From positions 124,001 to 188,000 of the forward strand of contig MU867075.1 in the NCBI GenBank assembly GCA_033725935.1: a stretch of DNA of 64,000 nt, given 5' to 3'. Position numbers and translations under genes: made by a program. The notes under the pieces were generated by a model that saw only the letters and a list, made by a program, of their open reading frames with translations, was not told where the DNA came from and did no database searches. Below are positions 10,230-22,000 of this stretch, one piece after another; position 1 is the stretch's first letter; each line of letters opens with the position of its first letter. This stretch comes from Cladorrhinum sp. PSN259 (Eukaryota; Ascomycota; Sordariomycetes; Sordariales; Podosporaceae).

Positions 10230-12293
10230 GGTTTAGATCTGGTTATGGAAGCTGGTTGTTGATGGAAACTATCATGGTCCGCCGTTTGCGCTCGCCATCA
10301 GTGCGTATTGAGATGGTTGTCTGTTTCTGTTTTTGGTGGGTTCGCGGTTGGCGCCCAGGACGTGGGCAGGCGTTTAACGACTTTGAAGGAAGAAAGTGTA
10401 TGCGGCCCAGCCTCGAGTTGCCAGCATACAGAGAGGTAAGGCAGAGGCCTACAGGTAAGAAACTGGAACCTGGACGTTTTGGGGCGGAGTGGTTGGCAGC
10501 GAATGTCTGGCACGGCAGGAACAAGTGCAAAGGCAAAGTGCGTCTGGGGGGTGTGCTGTGTGGTTCACTTGCATGAGGTGCGCCAAGGCTTTGTAAGCCA
10601 CTGAACTAGGGGGGACCAACGATTCGGATGTCGCTGATGGGATTTCTTTTGGTTTGCAAGGTTACCGTCAGGGTAAAGGAAAGGAGGTGGGGGCTGTCCT
10701 GGTTCGTGGGCTTCTGCCGGAAGGATCGCGAAGGCGATTGCTTGCATTACACAAAATGGATCGAATACGCAACGCTCTAGGCAGGTTTGGACGCTGATAT
10801 CGAAATAATAAGACGGGATGACAGTTGTGACAGTTCAATGTTAAAGAGATGCATACACGGGTGCGAACGCTGTAGTGTACACTCCCACCACTCCACCGAT
10901 GACCAATGATTGAGGGACGGGGTGGGCTTCACAGGGCTCGAGAACAACGAAGCAGCTACCTTGGCCTCGAAATACTAAATAATTAACCGCCAAGCCGGCG
11001 CACACCTATTCAGAAAGGCTCTGTTGGTTCTTGAAAGAACACCGTCCTATAATCAAGGCACAAACTCTCGAGTTTGCTAGGTTTGATGTGGGTGACAACT
11101 GGCGCTCAGCTTCCGAGAAATGTCCCGTTTTCATGACAATACGCCTGCTAAGTGCCATCAAAGACAGCAGCGAGTCGTAAGGTTACTGCGAGTAGGACCC
11201 CGAGAATTAAAAATAGCACAATGTCCGCCATGGATCTTCCATTCCAGTACAAAGAGGGCACGGAGGGTCTGCATTCACTCCAGACTTCGATTGGATAACT
11301 GGGCCAGTGGCTGCGACTTTCCCCTCTGCCCGGCAGAGGCACAGTGCTCCGTAAAAGCAAACAATTTCCAGATTATGTCTAAGACTCTTGATTGAGGCAA
11401 GAGCAAAGAGGCAAAGACATTCAAAGCTTGTCGCCTTCCCGGCATCTATGTGCAACAATGCCGTGATGATGTTGTGTGAGTCCTGTGTGATATGTTGGTG
11501 ATTCCCATCTTCTGTTGCCCCATTGTGTTCCGGACAAGTCCGAGAAGGAGGCCTGGACCCGACTGCAACCGTGATGACGGTCAAGGAGGGACAGTAAGAA
11601 TAACCCTAAAAGGCGGAGGTGTTCCGCTACAAATGGGGATTTATTCCCCATCCCCTTATATTAAATTACAGCGGATTCCCGGTTACGAGAGCCCTTTTCT
11701 TGTGGCCATGGTCAATTGCTGCTGCCTGGTGGTTGCAATCCACTGTTTGAACAATCCAATTCCAGCAAGATGCCCATGTCAGCTGAGTCTTTGCCGATTC
11801 AAACTGAGTGCGTAGATGGGGGTGTTTATGAGCAACTGCTGTGTGCCGTTACAGAAGGGGAAGGCAGTTAAAAGGGCCGCATCTCATTCGACCAAATAAA
11901 CTCTGTTGATGGGCTGAGGTGTGGCCAGTGAACTCGACCTCACAGAATCGAGACGGCGGGGTGGTGGCATCCACGACGTTGAACAAAGTTTGGGGGTTGG
12001 TTACATGGAATGCTGATGGGATAAGCCCGCCATACCCACTTAGGTACGAAGTAGCGGGGCTGAAACCACGCTAAGTGAATCAGAGTGGGTAACACGGCCC
12101 TTTTCTCCCATAGTGTTGCCAAGCATGATCGGCGTGTCTGTCAAATCGCTGGGCAGTCCAGTGATGGCGGGGATTGGAGTTTATTCTGGCGTCTTTGACA
12201 ACAAAGACGAAAAGTGCTAAAGTGCTAATCACGTGTTGTCGCGGCGCGTTTTGACGTGTTTGTCTGCAAAGCAGGACTGTGCGACGACAAGAT
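10230..12293. other. 2-kb divergent intergenic region
   Basis: Lies between the F-box gene (-) and the AP endonuclease gene (+), so it must hold both promoters. No protein frame here has recognisable content. A nested inverted repeat is at 11623-11675 (listed separately). Confidence 0.5.
11623..11675. repeat. Nested inverted repeat
   Basis: Outer arms TCCGCT (11623-11628) and AGCGGA (11670-11675) enclose inner arms ATGGGGA (11633-11639) and TCCCCAT (11645-11651) with a 5-nt loop. Both pairs are perfect. Function unknown; could be a hairpin in a transcript or chance. Confidence 0.4.
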
Positions 12294-13799
12294 ATGGTCA
12301 TCGCAGTCCTACCAGCACTTCAACGAGCCATTGTCAACACGCACCTGCAGCGGCTCCCGTCCCACTTATTCACAAGAGCAACAAGAGGGTCACCAACAGC
12401 CACATTACTTCCAGTCAGAATGGTGAGGCAATCGGCGCGACAGGCTGCTCAAAAGCCTGCGATAGTTGAGGTCACATCTCCTGCCGAGAAAAAGAAGCCA
12501 ACCCCAGCGAAGAAAGGCCCTGTTTCAAAGCGAAAAGCAAACCCAACCGACAATGGCGATGAAGAAATTGAGAATACTGACCCGGTAGAGGGGGGGAAGG
12601 ACGACGAGGACAAACCACAAGCACCCAAGAAGCCCGCCCCCAAGAAGCGCAAAACTGCGTCCAAAGGCGACGACAACGTACCATTAGCTTCTCGAACAGA
12701 GATTTCTTCACTCAAGCGAGCCATGTACATTGGTGCTCATGTATCTGGTGCGGGAGGAGTCCAAAACGCCATTCAGAATGCTTCCAATATTGGCGCCAAC
12801 GCCTTTGCCCTGTTTCTCAAATCGCAACGGAAATGGACTTCACCACCTCTCGCCCAGGATGCAAAAACCGAATGGCACGCCCTTCTCAAAAAGAACTCAT
12901 CCACCTCCTACCAGCCCTCCAAGCATGTCCTCCCCCATGGTTCCTATCTCGTGAACCTCGCCCAGGCCGACCCAGAGAAAGCGAACCAAGCCTACGGCAA
13001 CTTTCTCGACGACCTTCAGCGTTGCGAAGCCCTCAACATCGCTCTCTACAACTTCCACCCTGGTAATACCGGCGGCGCGCCCATGGTCGAGGCCTGCGCG
13101 CGGATCGCCGCTCAGCTCAACAAGGCACACAAGGCCACCACATCTGTCATCACCGTCATCGAAAACATGTGCGGTGCAGGGAATGTGGTCGGCGGTCGGT
13201 TCGAGGACATCCGAGATATTATTGCTGGCGTGGAGGACAAGTCTCGTGTTGGAGTCTGCATAGATACGTGCCACACCTTTGCAGGCAGCTACGATCTTCG
13301 CACTCCAGAAGCCTATGCAAAAACTATGAAGGAGTTTGACGAGATTATCGGGCTCCAGTACCTCAAAGCTTTCCATTTGAATGACAGCAAAGCGCCGTTT
13401 GCCTCGCATAGAGACTTGCATGCCAACATCGGCACCGGGTTCTTGGGGCTGCGTGCGTTCCATAACATCATGAACGATGAGAGGCTGCAAAACCTGCCAA
13501 TGGTTTTGGAGACGCCCATTGAAGAGAAAGGACCGGACGGGAAAACAGTGGAGAACAAGAAGATTTGGGCAGATGAAATCAAGCTGCTTGAAAGTTTGAT
13601 AGGAATGGAGGCGGACAGTAAAGAGTTTGCAGTAATGGAGGTTGAATTACAGTCGAAGGGCAAGTCCGAGAGGGACAAGTATCAAGAACAGGTTAATAAG
13701 AAGGCGATTAAAGATGGGAAGAAGGGTACGAGAGGGAAAAAGAAGACGGTAAAAAAGGAGGAGGAGCATTCGTGCGATTCGTGTAACGAGAGCGACTGA
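12294..13799 (+). CDS. apn1: AP endonuclease, endonuclease IV family (APN1)
   Basis: Single exon. From the first in-frame ATG (12294) the product is 501 residues; from the second (12420, MVRQSARQAAQK) it is 459. It cleaves DNA at abasic sites in base excision repair using a trinuclear zinc centre. The EndoIV TIM barrel spans from YIGAHVSGAGGVQNAI to about 20 residues past VLETPIEE; expected metal-ligand segments are seen: GAHVS, NFHPG, VIENM, CIDTCHTFAG, FHLNDSK, HRDLHANIG and LETP. The region before the barrel is Lys/Pro-rich with KKRK-type nuclear signals (APKKRKTASK), and the C-terminus is a second basic tail (GTRGKKKTVKKEEE). The 42-residue N-terminal extension has no Asp or Glu and several Arg, so alternative starts could send the enzyme to mitochondria and nucleus. 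Which start is used is not settled by sequence. Confidence 0.92.
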   Translation: MVIAVLPALQRAIVNTHLQRLPSHLFTRATRGSPTATLLPVRMVRQSARQAAQKPAIVEVTSPAEKKKPTPAKKGPVSKRKANPTDNGDEEIENTDPVEGGKDDEDKPQAPKKPAPKKRKTASKGDDNVPLASRTEISSLKRAMYIGAHVSGAGGVQNAIQNASNIGANAFALFLKSQRKWTSPPLAQDAKTEWHALLKKNSSTSYQPSKHVLPHGSYLVNLAQADPEKANQAYGNFLDDLQRCEALNIALYNFHPGNTGGAPMVEACARIAAQLNKAHKATTSVITVIENMCGAGNVVGGRFEDIRDIIAGVEDKSRVGVCIDTCHTFAGSYDLRTPEAYAKTMKEFDEIIGLQYLKAFHLNDSKAPFASHRDLHANIGTGFLGLRAFHNIMNDERLQNLPMVLETPIEEKGPDGKTVENKKIWADEIKLLESLIGMEADSKEFAVMEVELQSKGKSERDKYQEQVNKKAIKDGKKGTRGKKKTVKKEEEHSCDSCNESD

Positions 13800-16352
13800 A
13801 GAATGGCGAGTCCTGGCCTGGGTAATTTGTATGCCTATGAACTTTGTGTCTGTAGTGGACATGGTCAATAAGGCGGCCTATAATAATATACACGACGAGG
13901 GTGACACTACAAGTTACTCTTACCTCTGGTTACGGGGCCCAGTAAACGAATCATAAACTTTATTCTTTATCACCGCAGCTCGCTGTCCTCGCTGATGTCA
14001 ATATCTGGCATATCGAACCTCAGCTGTATTATCGAACCCTCTCGATCGGGATACATTCCTGCCAGAGCACGTGGCAAAAGGGATCCAAGTGGGCAGTGCT
14101 GTCGAGATGTAACTTTGTTTACGCCTACGGCTGCAAAGTTTCTCAATATCACAGCAAGGAAAAGTTACATTTCGAGTAGACGTGGGCGGTTTCAGATGTC
14201 TCTGTTTCGCAATGGACCCAATAGCTCCTCCCACATATGCAACCCGAGTTCCCTCGACTTGACAGGAAGTGATGCTCAAATCAAGATTCCCTCGGTCCTT
14301 AGCGGACCAGTTTGTCTAAAAAAGCAACCAGCCTGTGGAAGCAGCATTCGGCTTATGGCCTTGTGGCCGTACTTCGGATCTGACTTCAGGATCTTCTCCT
14401 GTAAGTTCGCTGGACAGTTACATCTGTGACGACGTCATATGAATATGTCCGCTCCTGTGGCACGGCTCCGTTTACCTGTAATATATACGTGGATACATAT
14501 GCTAGATCGTTCCTTGTCACGACTCTAGTAAGTATATACAAAATCAGACCAGCACGCTAGGGTTTCCGAAGCATCAAACCCCCGTGGCCGTCTTGCGAAA
14601 GTAACCGAACTTCAAGGTTTCAGAGCAAAGATGAATGCCCAAGTTTACCCACCCAGATGAAGATATGTTGATGTACTTGTATCTGCCAGATATACGCGCT
14701 AAATGGACAACTAGATATAGTTAATGTGGTGGCAGTTGGGGAAATTGGCTTTGAGGGAATGATAAATGCACCAGCATTGCTAGACCACAACCGTACCAGA
14801 GCTTTCAGCAATTGACTTCGAGGACTCACTGCCTATGCAAACGTTTCACATAATACGCCCCGTTCAATGTCCACCTCCTAAGCCTGACATGGCTATGTTG
14901 ACGTATTGGCACATCTTTATCAACCGTCATGAGCGGTCATGTCACGCCCCGATGCTGTTTTCTTATACTCCCCATAAAGTCTCGAATATCAAGAAAAGGG
15001 ATCTTTATCAAGGATCGGGGTAGAATGCATGAGGGGAAAAAAAAAGAACAAAAAAGAAACAGGATCACTTAACTTCGAACTCGGATTGTACACAGATATA
15101 TTTCAAGCTCAGTCCAAGAATGTGTTCGCCGCAAACTCCAAGCCATCCTTAATCACGCGCTCAGAATTTTGATGTCCGACTTTGGGGCCATGGGAGCGTC
15201 AAATAAACCTAAACCAATCGGAAACATCATGTGCTTGATACTCTGGGATGTTCATTTATAGATTGTGCAAGAGTTCTCCTGACTGCCCGAAGTAAACAAC
15301 ATGCAGGGTTTTTCTTCAGAGCAAGGCATGAAAGAGAAGAGTGCCAAAATGACATTGGACGAACGAGAGTAGTCACCTCGACGAATCCTTAACTCGACTA
15401 GTGTTTTATTATCTCTGTTCGTCCATCACAGGTTTAGACAAACACAGACTCTGACCTCCTACTTATTCTGCTCTGCATATCTTCACTCTCACCTTCCTCA
15501 CACAATAACCAACAGTAACGGTATCGCAACAAACAAGTTCACGGCACTCAAACTGCCGTCAGGGTTGTGACATGTCTAGGATTGTTTTCTCAACACAGTT
15601 TTCAACAGAACCACAACACCATACAACTCAAGGCGAACAATTCATATAATAATAAAGCAAAATAATACTTTTTAACATTCTCATAGCTACTATCAAAATA
15701 ACCATCCCAAACAAAACTACTCGTTAAAAAAAAAAACCGACCAAAGAATATTCCCAAAAAACCCAGCTACGTGGATTGCCGATAGAAAGAATAATAATCC
15801 GTGACATAAAAACCCCAATATTCCATCTTAAAGAGAAAAGTTCCCAAGAAATCATCATAATCAATGAGCGTTGTCTTGTGTCAATATGTCGCCATATATA
15901 AGTCCAACCTCTTCTTTCTTTCTTTTCTTTTCATTCTCTCATCTTCTTGTTGGAAAAGAAAAGTAGTAAGTGTTGTCATCATCTCTCTAACCGAAAAATA
16001 AACCCAAAGTCATTGAAAAATTAAGAAGAAAAGAAAACGAGAACGCCATCATAAAACCTTGGTCATGCAAACAAGAAGGGGGATATCCAAGATGACGAGA
16101 AACCATAAAAAAAAGAGTGAAGAAAAATTGAAAGCCCAGGGGAAAAAAAGCCTTGAGGCGAGGTGGTATCATGGTTGTCGAGAGAAGAGTAAAAGACTTT
16201 GAAGTGGTAGTAAGAAGAGGAATCCGAGAAGTAAAATGAAAGTGCTGAGTGTATGCACTCAGGCAAGAGGCAGTCTTATGTGAAAGTGTGAGGCGTAGAA
16301 ATATTGAGTGAAGAATGTATGGTGAGGGAGGTGAGATGCGGTATGTGAATGT
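13800..16352. other. 2.5-kb gap between convergent genes
   Basis: APN1 and the SAM-PH gene face each other, so no promoter is needed here, yet the gap is long. A 144-codon ATG frame at 13995-14429 (+) has no recognisable motif and is opposed by another frame at 13998-14279 (-). From about 15600 to 16350 the sequence is A-rich on the plus strand, consistent with the 3' UTR of the minus-strand gene. Confidence 0.5.
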
Positions 16353-19060
16353 TTAGATCATGTTACCATTGACACTGATCTCAAACCCATCGCCCTTGGC
16401 CTTGAGAGCCTTGGCCAACATGAGCTCACGCATCCAGTCAATCCGCTCATCGCGCCCTTTAACGGCAAAGTGATGGGTCTTGCCAGTGCCGTTAGCAGCA
16501 CCCTCGATTGGGGGAGCAGGTTTGATAGAGCTGGTCTCCTCCTTGTCGCTCTCCTTCTTGCGAAGCTTGACTCCACCCTTTGCGTCCTGAGGAATAAGCT
16601 GGAAGCTGAAGGCGGCAACGTCGGTCTTCTTGGTGTCATCACTGCTACGGCGGATGTGCATGGCCTTGAAGGCGGCATTGAGCTTGGAGCTCGCCGAGGT
16701 GCTGCATGCGATGGCATAGTCATCAATGTCAATGTACTCCAGCGTCTTCTTGGCGGCCGTGGCGGCGTCCTTGTGCATCGTCAAACGTGTGCCTTGAAGC
16801 TTGAAGAAGTGCTCGTGCCATTCATGGCGGAGCATCTTGGTCTTGCGCTTCTTCATCAGACCTTGGTACGAGACGGCCTCGCCTTCTGTCATGTCCATCG
16901 TGGGCTTGTCGCTCACGGGCGACAGACGCCCGCCAATGTTGACGGTCTTGATGCTGGCAACAGCAGCAGGGGCGGGGGCGGCAGAGCCAGGCATGGGAGG
17001 GATAGCCTTCTCAAGAGTTGGGCGCTCCGTCTGAGTCCAGGGGTACTGAGCCCGTGGTGGCGCTTGCAGAGGCCTCTGCCCAACTCGTTGTGAAAAGGAC
17101 CTGTTCATTGGTTGGGTGACGGGGCTAACAATGCCGTTCTCATCAAGTGCGGGCATCACCGGGAAGGAAGGCCGACGGATGGTGTTCCGGGACATAGATC
17201 GAGGAGGAGCAGGGTTGTGCCGGTAGTTCATGTCTGGCGGTACAGATTGCGAGAAGTCGCGAGACACTGGTGGGATGGCTGTCATGGTGACGGGAACATC
17301 CATATCGGAGAAGGGTGTTCCAAAGCGATATGGTGCAGTGGGAGTAGCCTCGTCTGACGAAGGGCTCAACTCGCGGAAGGAAGGAATCGCCTGGGAGACG
17401 GGGCACCGACCTTGAGCGGACTGCGGGTCTCTTCTCATGACAGGTACGGCTGGCTGCGATGGAATAGCGAGCTTGGGAAGGCCTCGAAGACCTGCATGAG
17501 GTGTTTGAGGTGAAGGGGTCGATTGGTTGCTGTAGGGAGCGATCTCAAAGGGCGGTGTTGGTGGAACCTCACTTGATTCGATGTGTTGATGCTGGAAGTC
17601 GAGGAACGCGCGGACGTTGTCTTGAGGGTCTCTTGACTGAAGACTCTTGAGTGTGGCCTCCTGAAGATATTGCAGAGGCGGCAGGTTTCCAGGACCCATC
17701 ACATCGGACGAGGCCACCACAGAGGGAACGACGTCCGAGATGGGGCGGAAATCATCTTCTTCTGGCTCGAGCATCGCTGTATCGACAATGTTTCCGAGGT
17801 TTCCAGCTAACATGATGATACCCTTGTCGTCAACGAAGGGATGGTCCTTCTTGAAGGCCTCCATCAAGCGCTGGTTGCGCTTGAACTTGGAGCAATTCTC
17901 ACCTTTGGAGCACTGATGAGGTTTGGGCATGACCTGCTCGATACCAACGATTGATACCGACTCAAGCGGTGAGATAACATCGTTGATCTTCAACCGCGGC
18001 TTGCGCTTGTCCTTCCCGGCAGCATTGCTCTCCTGCCTCCGCAGTTCTCGCCTGGCCGCCCTATCCGGCTCTTCATCAATAGGCGTCTCTGGAACAATAG
18101 GCCCGGGCTTCTTCATGTTCCTCATGCTGTGGATCTCCTCCCAAATCAAGGTCCTCACTCCAAAAGAAGGAATGCCTAGCTCTTTCAGGTCCTCAAACTT
18201 CAAGGTGATCAAGATAGCACCAGTAATATCATTCTCCACAAACTTCTCCGCAGCAGGAAGCTCAACTCCAGCGTTCAACATGCGCTGGGCAACCATCTCC
18301 GGGGTCCACTCGGGGAGGCTGGATGTATCCAGATCCTCGTCGGTGAATGCGAAAGGGCCGGATCCGCGCTTCTTATTCGGAAGGGTGGTTCGGTGTACAT
18401 CATGAAGTCGGAAGTCCATAAGTTGTGGCCGTTTGGGTGTGAGTGGTGAGAGTGTGAGAGCATGTTGTAATTCAATTGACTGGGCAGAAGACATGGAGCT
18501 TCGGAAAAGGTGAGGCCCTCTAGGTCCCTCGACAAGAGGCTTCTTGAGCTCATGGTCGAAGGCATGATCGAATGGGAACGGTCTTTGTCTGAGTGACCTT
18601 GGCGTTTGGACCTCGTCGTATGTCGACAGAGTGGTGAAGCTTTGCTTTCCCGACTATGCCCCTATTAGTAATTGCCCTTTTGGGAAGTGGTGATATTCAC
18701 GAGTTCACCTACCGAGCCACCGATACTCGCACGTGGCGAACACTCTCCCTCCTCAATGCCCTCCAAGTCCCCGAATTCACTGTACACCTCCTCATCATCA
18801 TTGTGTTCATGGTCATGCTCATCATCGCGGTCGTCCTCAAAATCCGACTCCATAAATTCTGTGTAGACTGAGTTCGGCCTGTTCCTCCGGCTGGATTGAG
18901 CGGCGAATACTGAATCCCGAGACCCGGCCTTTTGTCTCATCTCCATCATTGGTTGCCGCTCTCGCGGTAGGTATTGTAATTGTTCCTGATCAATGGTGTC
19001 AGTGGGTGTTTCGGGGATGATCGGCAACATCGCCGTTATGTTTCTTGTGAGCCCTACCAT
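16353..19060 (-). CDS. SAM and PH domain scaffold protein (Boi/Pob1-like)
   Basis: Two exons, 19060-18713 and 18653-16353, encode 882 residues; intron 18712-18654 has donor GTAGGT, branch TACTAAT and acceptor CATAG. Residues 1-116 form an acidic N-terminus with a DDRDDEHDHEHNDDEE run. A SAM domain lies at about 229-295 (LPEWTPEMVAQRML, then FEDLKELGIPSFGVRTLI). A long Pro/Ser-rich linker follows, then a PH domain at about 707-870 (SYQGLMKKRKTKMLRHEWHE, then THHFAVKGRDERIDWMRE) with an inserted basic/acidic loop. SAM plus C-terminal PH is the arrangement of yeast Boi1/Boi2 and fission yeast Pob1, which link Cdc42 and formins to polarised growth and exocytosis at the plasma membrane. No SH3 domain is visible, unlike the yeast proteins. 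A second ATG at 19030 (MLPIIPETP) is an alternative start. Confidence 0.85.
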
Positions 19061-22000
19061 ATTGGTGAATGTATGCCCTCTGTGCCCGGCAGTTAGGCGT
19101 ATAGTCTTGGACAGGCAGACAGACTGTTGCTTTATACACAGTAATCAGAGCAGCTTCGCATGCCCGCTAGACCATTGAATGAGGCCAAACTCGGGAGAGA
19201 AAGAGTAGATGGTAGGACAATATGCGGGCGGCTACAGATGGTTTTGTATCTGAAGCGCTCGGATGGGAAGGGGAAGAAGTAGGGTAACGGTGCCAGAGAA
19301 CTGCAAATGTGCGTGCAATGTGCAATGTGCAGGTCACAATGTGATGAATGGACGGGTGGTTTACAATTAGGACCGTGGGGTCCAGAGTCAATTAACAAGG
19401 CCCAGGAGAACAAGTGCGGGAACTCCTCGTGCTTCTCTCTGCAAGCCATGCAAGCCATCCGACCTGCAATGCTGGGGATGGAGGGCGTGCATGCCATTTC
19501 CTGCCATTTCCTGCCATAGCGGGTTTTGTCTAGCATCTCACCGGGTATAATAATAGTAGAAAAGCACCGAAGGGAGCAAGGGCAGCGGTAAGGTCGGCCG
19601 AAAGTCGAAGGCTGGTTGGGCAGAGAGGGGATGGGATGGCCACACCTGTGCAGTGTGCGTTGCATGTTGCTATCGGTCAAGGACTGCACTGCAGTGAGTT
19701 GACAAAAGGTGGAAGCGGTCCCCCCATCCCACCGTGAGAGGAGGGTGGTCTGCGCTTCCCATTGGCTCGAAAATCCTGTTGTGCTTGAATGGTATTGGAT
19801 GGTCCAGATCGTTGATTGGCTCATGGCGAAAAATTGCTTCGAAATAGACGGCTTAAGCGCCCACACAATCGCGCTAGCCCTGATCAGACCGGCGGGAGGA
19901 AGCAGCAGCGAGCAAGAAGTTCTGGGCATGGGTCCCGGTCTGGACACACAATCTCTCAGACCCCAGTCGTCGCCCACTTCCTGACCTCTCTCCCGACCGG
20001 TACTTTTTTTTTTTGGCCCTCCACGCACCACGCGTGCCCTCGAGAACACATCATCACGGCCGCCTCATATGGCCTCGCCTCCGCTGGTTACTAGCATACG
20101 TAGTCAGGTGGATAAGAGGCCATTGGAAACCGTTGAGCCTGCGAGGCCTCGGAGGGATCCGAGGTGGGTGAAGTGTTCACTATGGACTCCAGAAACCCAA
20201 CCCACGGGGCTTCCAAGTTCCATTGATGAGCGGATGGGCGAGGCCATCTCGCAGCACAAGCGTGGGGTCTTGCAGCACGAATGCCGCTGTCGCACAGGAG
20301 AGAGCCGCCCCGCATCCAAGGATTGGTTCTCTCTCTTCGCCGCTGAGGCACAGCAGCAAACCCGACCAGCAGTGCTGCGCGGGGCCGATGCCGGGAATTG
20401 TTGTTCAGGACACGACATCCCTCACCAGGGCAGCTTTAATCAAAGAGTCATCGTGATCGACAGTTAGCTCGGGCGGGCTGCCCGTCGTAGTCGCCGTGGA
20501 ACGGTCCGCCTGAGGCTTTGACGATGACACGATTTAGGTGATGGAGCTGGGGATAAGCTTCTGGCCATTCCTTTCCCGACAAGAGGTCCGGTTGGAGGAG
20601 TCTTGGAGTCTTGGGCTGACCGTCCAGGTGCGGAAGGATGCTTGCGCTCTTGGTGGTCAGATTCGCAACCTCGGAAAGTCACCCCGCAGCTGAGAGCTCC
20701 TTCATCCTCCCAGCTTCTCACAAGTCCAAAGAGAGGCACATGATAGCCACAGCATGTCTTGATTTGTGTATGCCGAACCGCTATCAAATTCCCATCAGGT
20801 ATTTCTCAACGGCTGTTGCGGTGAGTTTGACGCTTCAGCTTCTACCCGCGTCTGTGCCGTCATTGCTCGTCAGCATCCTTGCCACTTCAGCTCCCGGCCG
20901 ACCTTGAAAAAAAAACTGCACACCGCAGCGGTGAGCACTCAAATATCACGAACTTCACATCGGGCGATCACACGGCAGCTTGCTTGACGAAAAAGCCCAG
21001 CTACTGTGCTACCCGATCCGATAATCAAGTGCGAGCTGTCTTCCAGGTTCAGTAACGGGATTAAGATTCTTCCCCCGGCACCACCGAAGTGATATCACAA
21101 CAGTCCATGTCTATCACAACTTTACAAGCGAAAAAAATCCACCATCAACCCCGGCATCCCGCCTCCGGGTGGCCTCCGGGATCCCCCTCGATGCACCACG
21201 CCTTGATCCGGCCGGCTAGTGCCAGACCGCAACTCCACCGGGGATCTTGGTCTTGATTTTCATCCTTGTCCTGGACCCTGGCTAGGGATTTGGTGATGCC
21301 TTACGATGCACTAAGGCCCCTTGCCGTCGGTCCCTCGTCTTGTTGAGAAACGGGGTGTGGATGGGAAACGAAGTTGGCCAGGGTGTATCTTTCACCCGAC
21401 GAGCACGAGGACGACAACTCGATCACGATCCCACCCCCCGCCTTGTTCAACTTCAACGCTGCAAGAGTTTGCGTTGTTGGAATACGCAACATCGGGTTCC
21501 TTACATAGCTTTCACGCCTGGCAGGTGGCACAATTAGAGCACACCGACTATCTGTACGCCCATCCTTATGCTGGCTTCGGCTCAAGGAGAAATCGTTCTC
21601 GTGGTTTCCCCATGGTTTGGAAACTCGAGCGGGATTCAACGACTGGCCATGCGTCGCGTGCGCCGTCTTCCCTCAAGTAACACCTGTCTCGGGTCGACGA
21701 CGCAAGCACTCTATGCAAGCACTTAAACTCTCCTTGCACAAATGCAACCTATATGTTGAGCAACCCTCGCGGCTGCCAGGGCCAGTCCACGCCCGCGCGC
21801 GAATGCCGGCAAGCCACATGATAACCGGGTATAGGCATGGGGGGACGGGATTTCGGAGAGGTTTTCATAACGTTCATTGTGCCTTGTGATATTTTATGGT
21901 TGGGCACACGGGAGAGTTCTCTTCCAGGTTGTCGTTCCGTTCTATCTGCCCCGTGAGTCAATGTTGGTGCAATGGAAGAAGCTAAGAAGAAAATGATTCA

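Noticed and set aside
13995..14429. 144-codon ATG frame (+) in the convergent gap
   Set aside because: No recognisable domain and an opposing frame over half of it; kept only as part of the gap description.
20069..20467. 132-codon frame (+)
   Set aside because: Opposed by two minus-strand frames over the same DNA and no family features.
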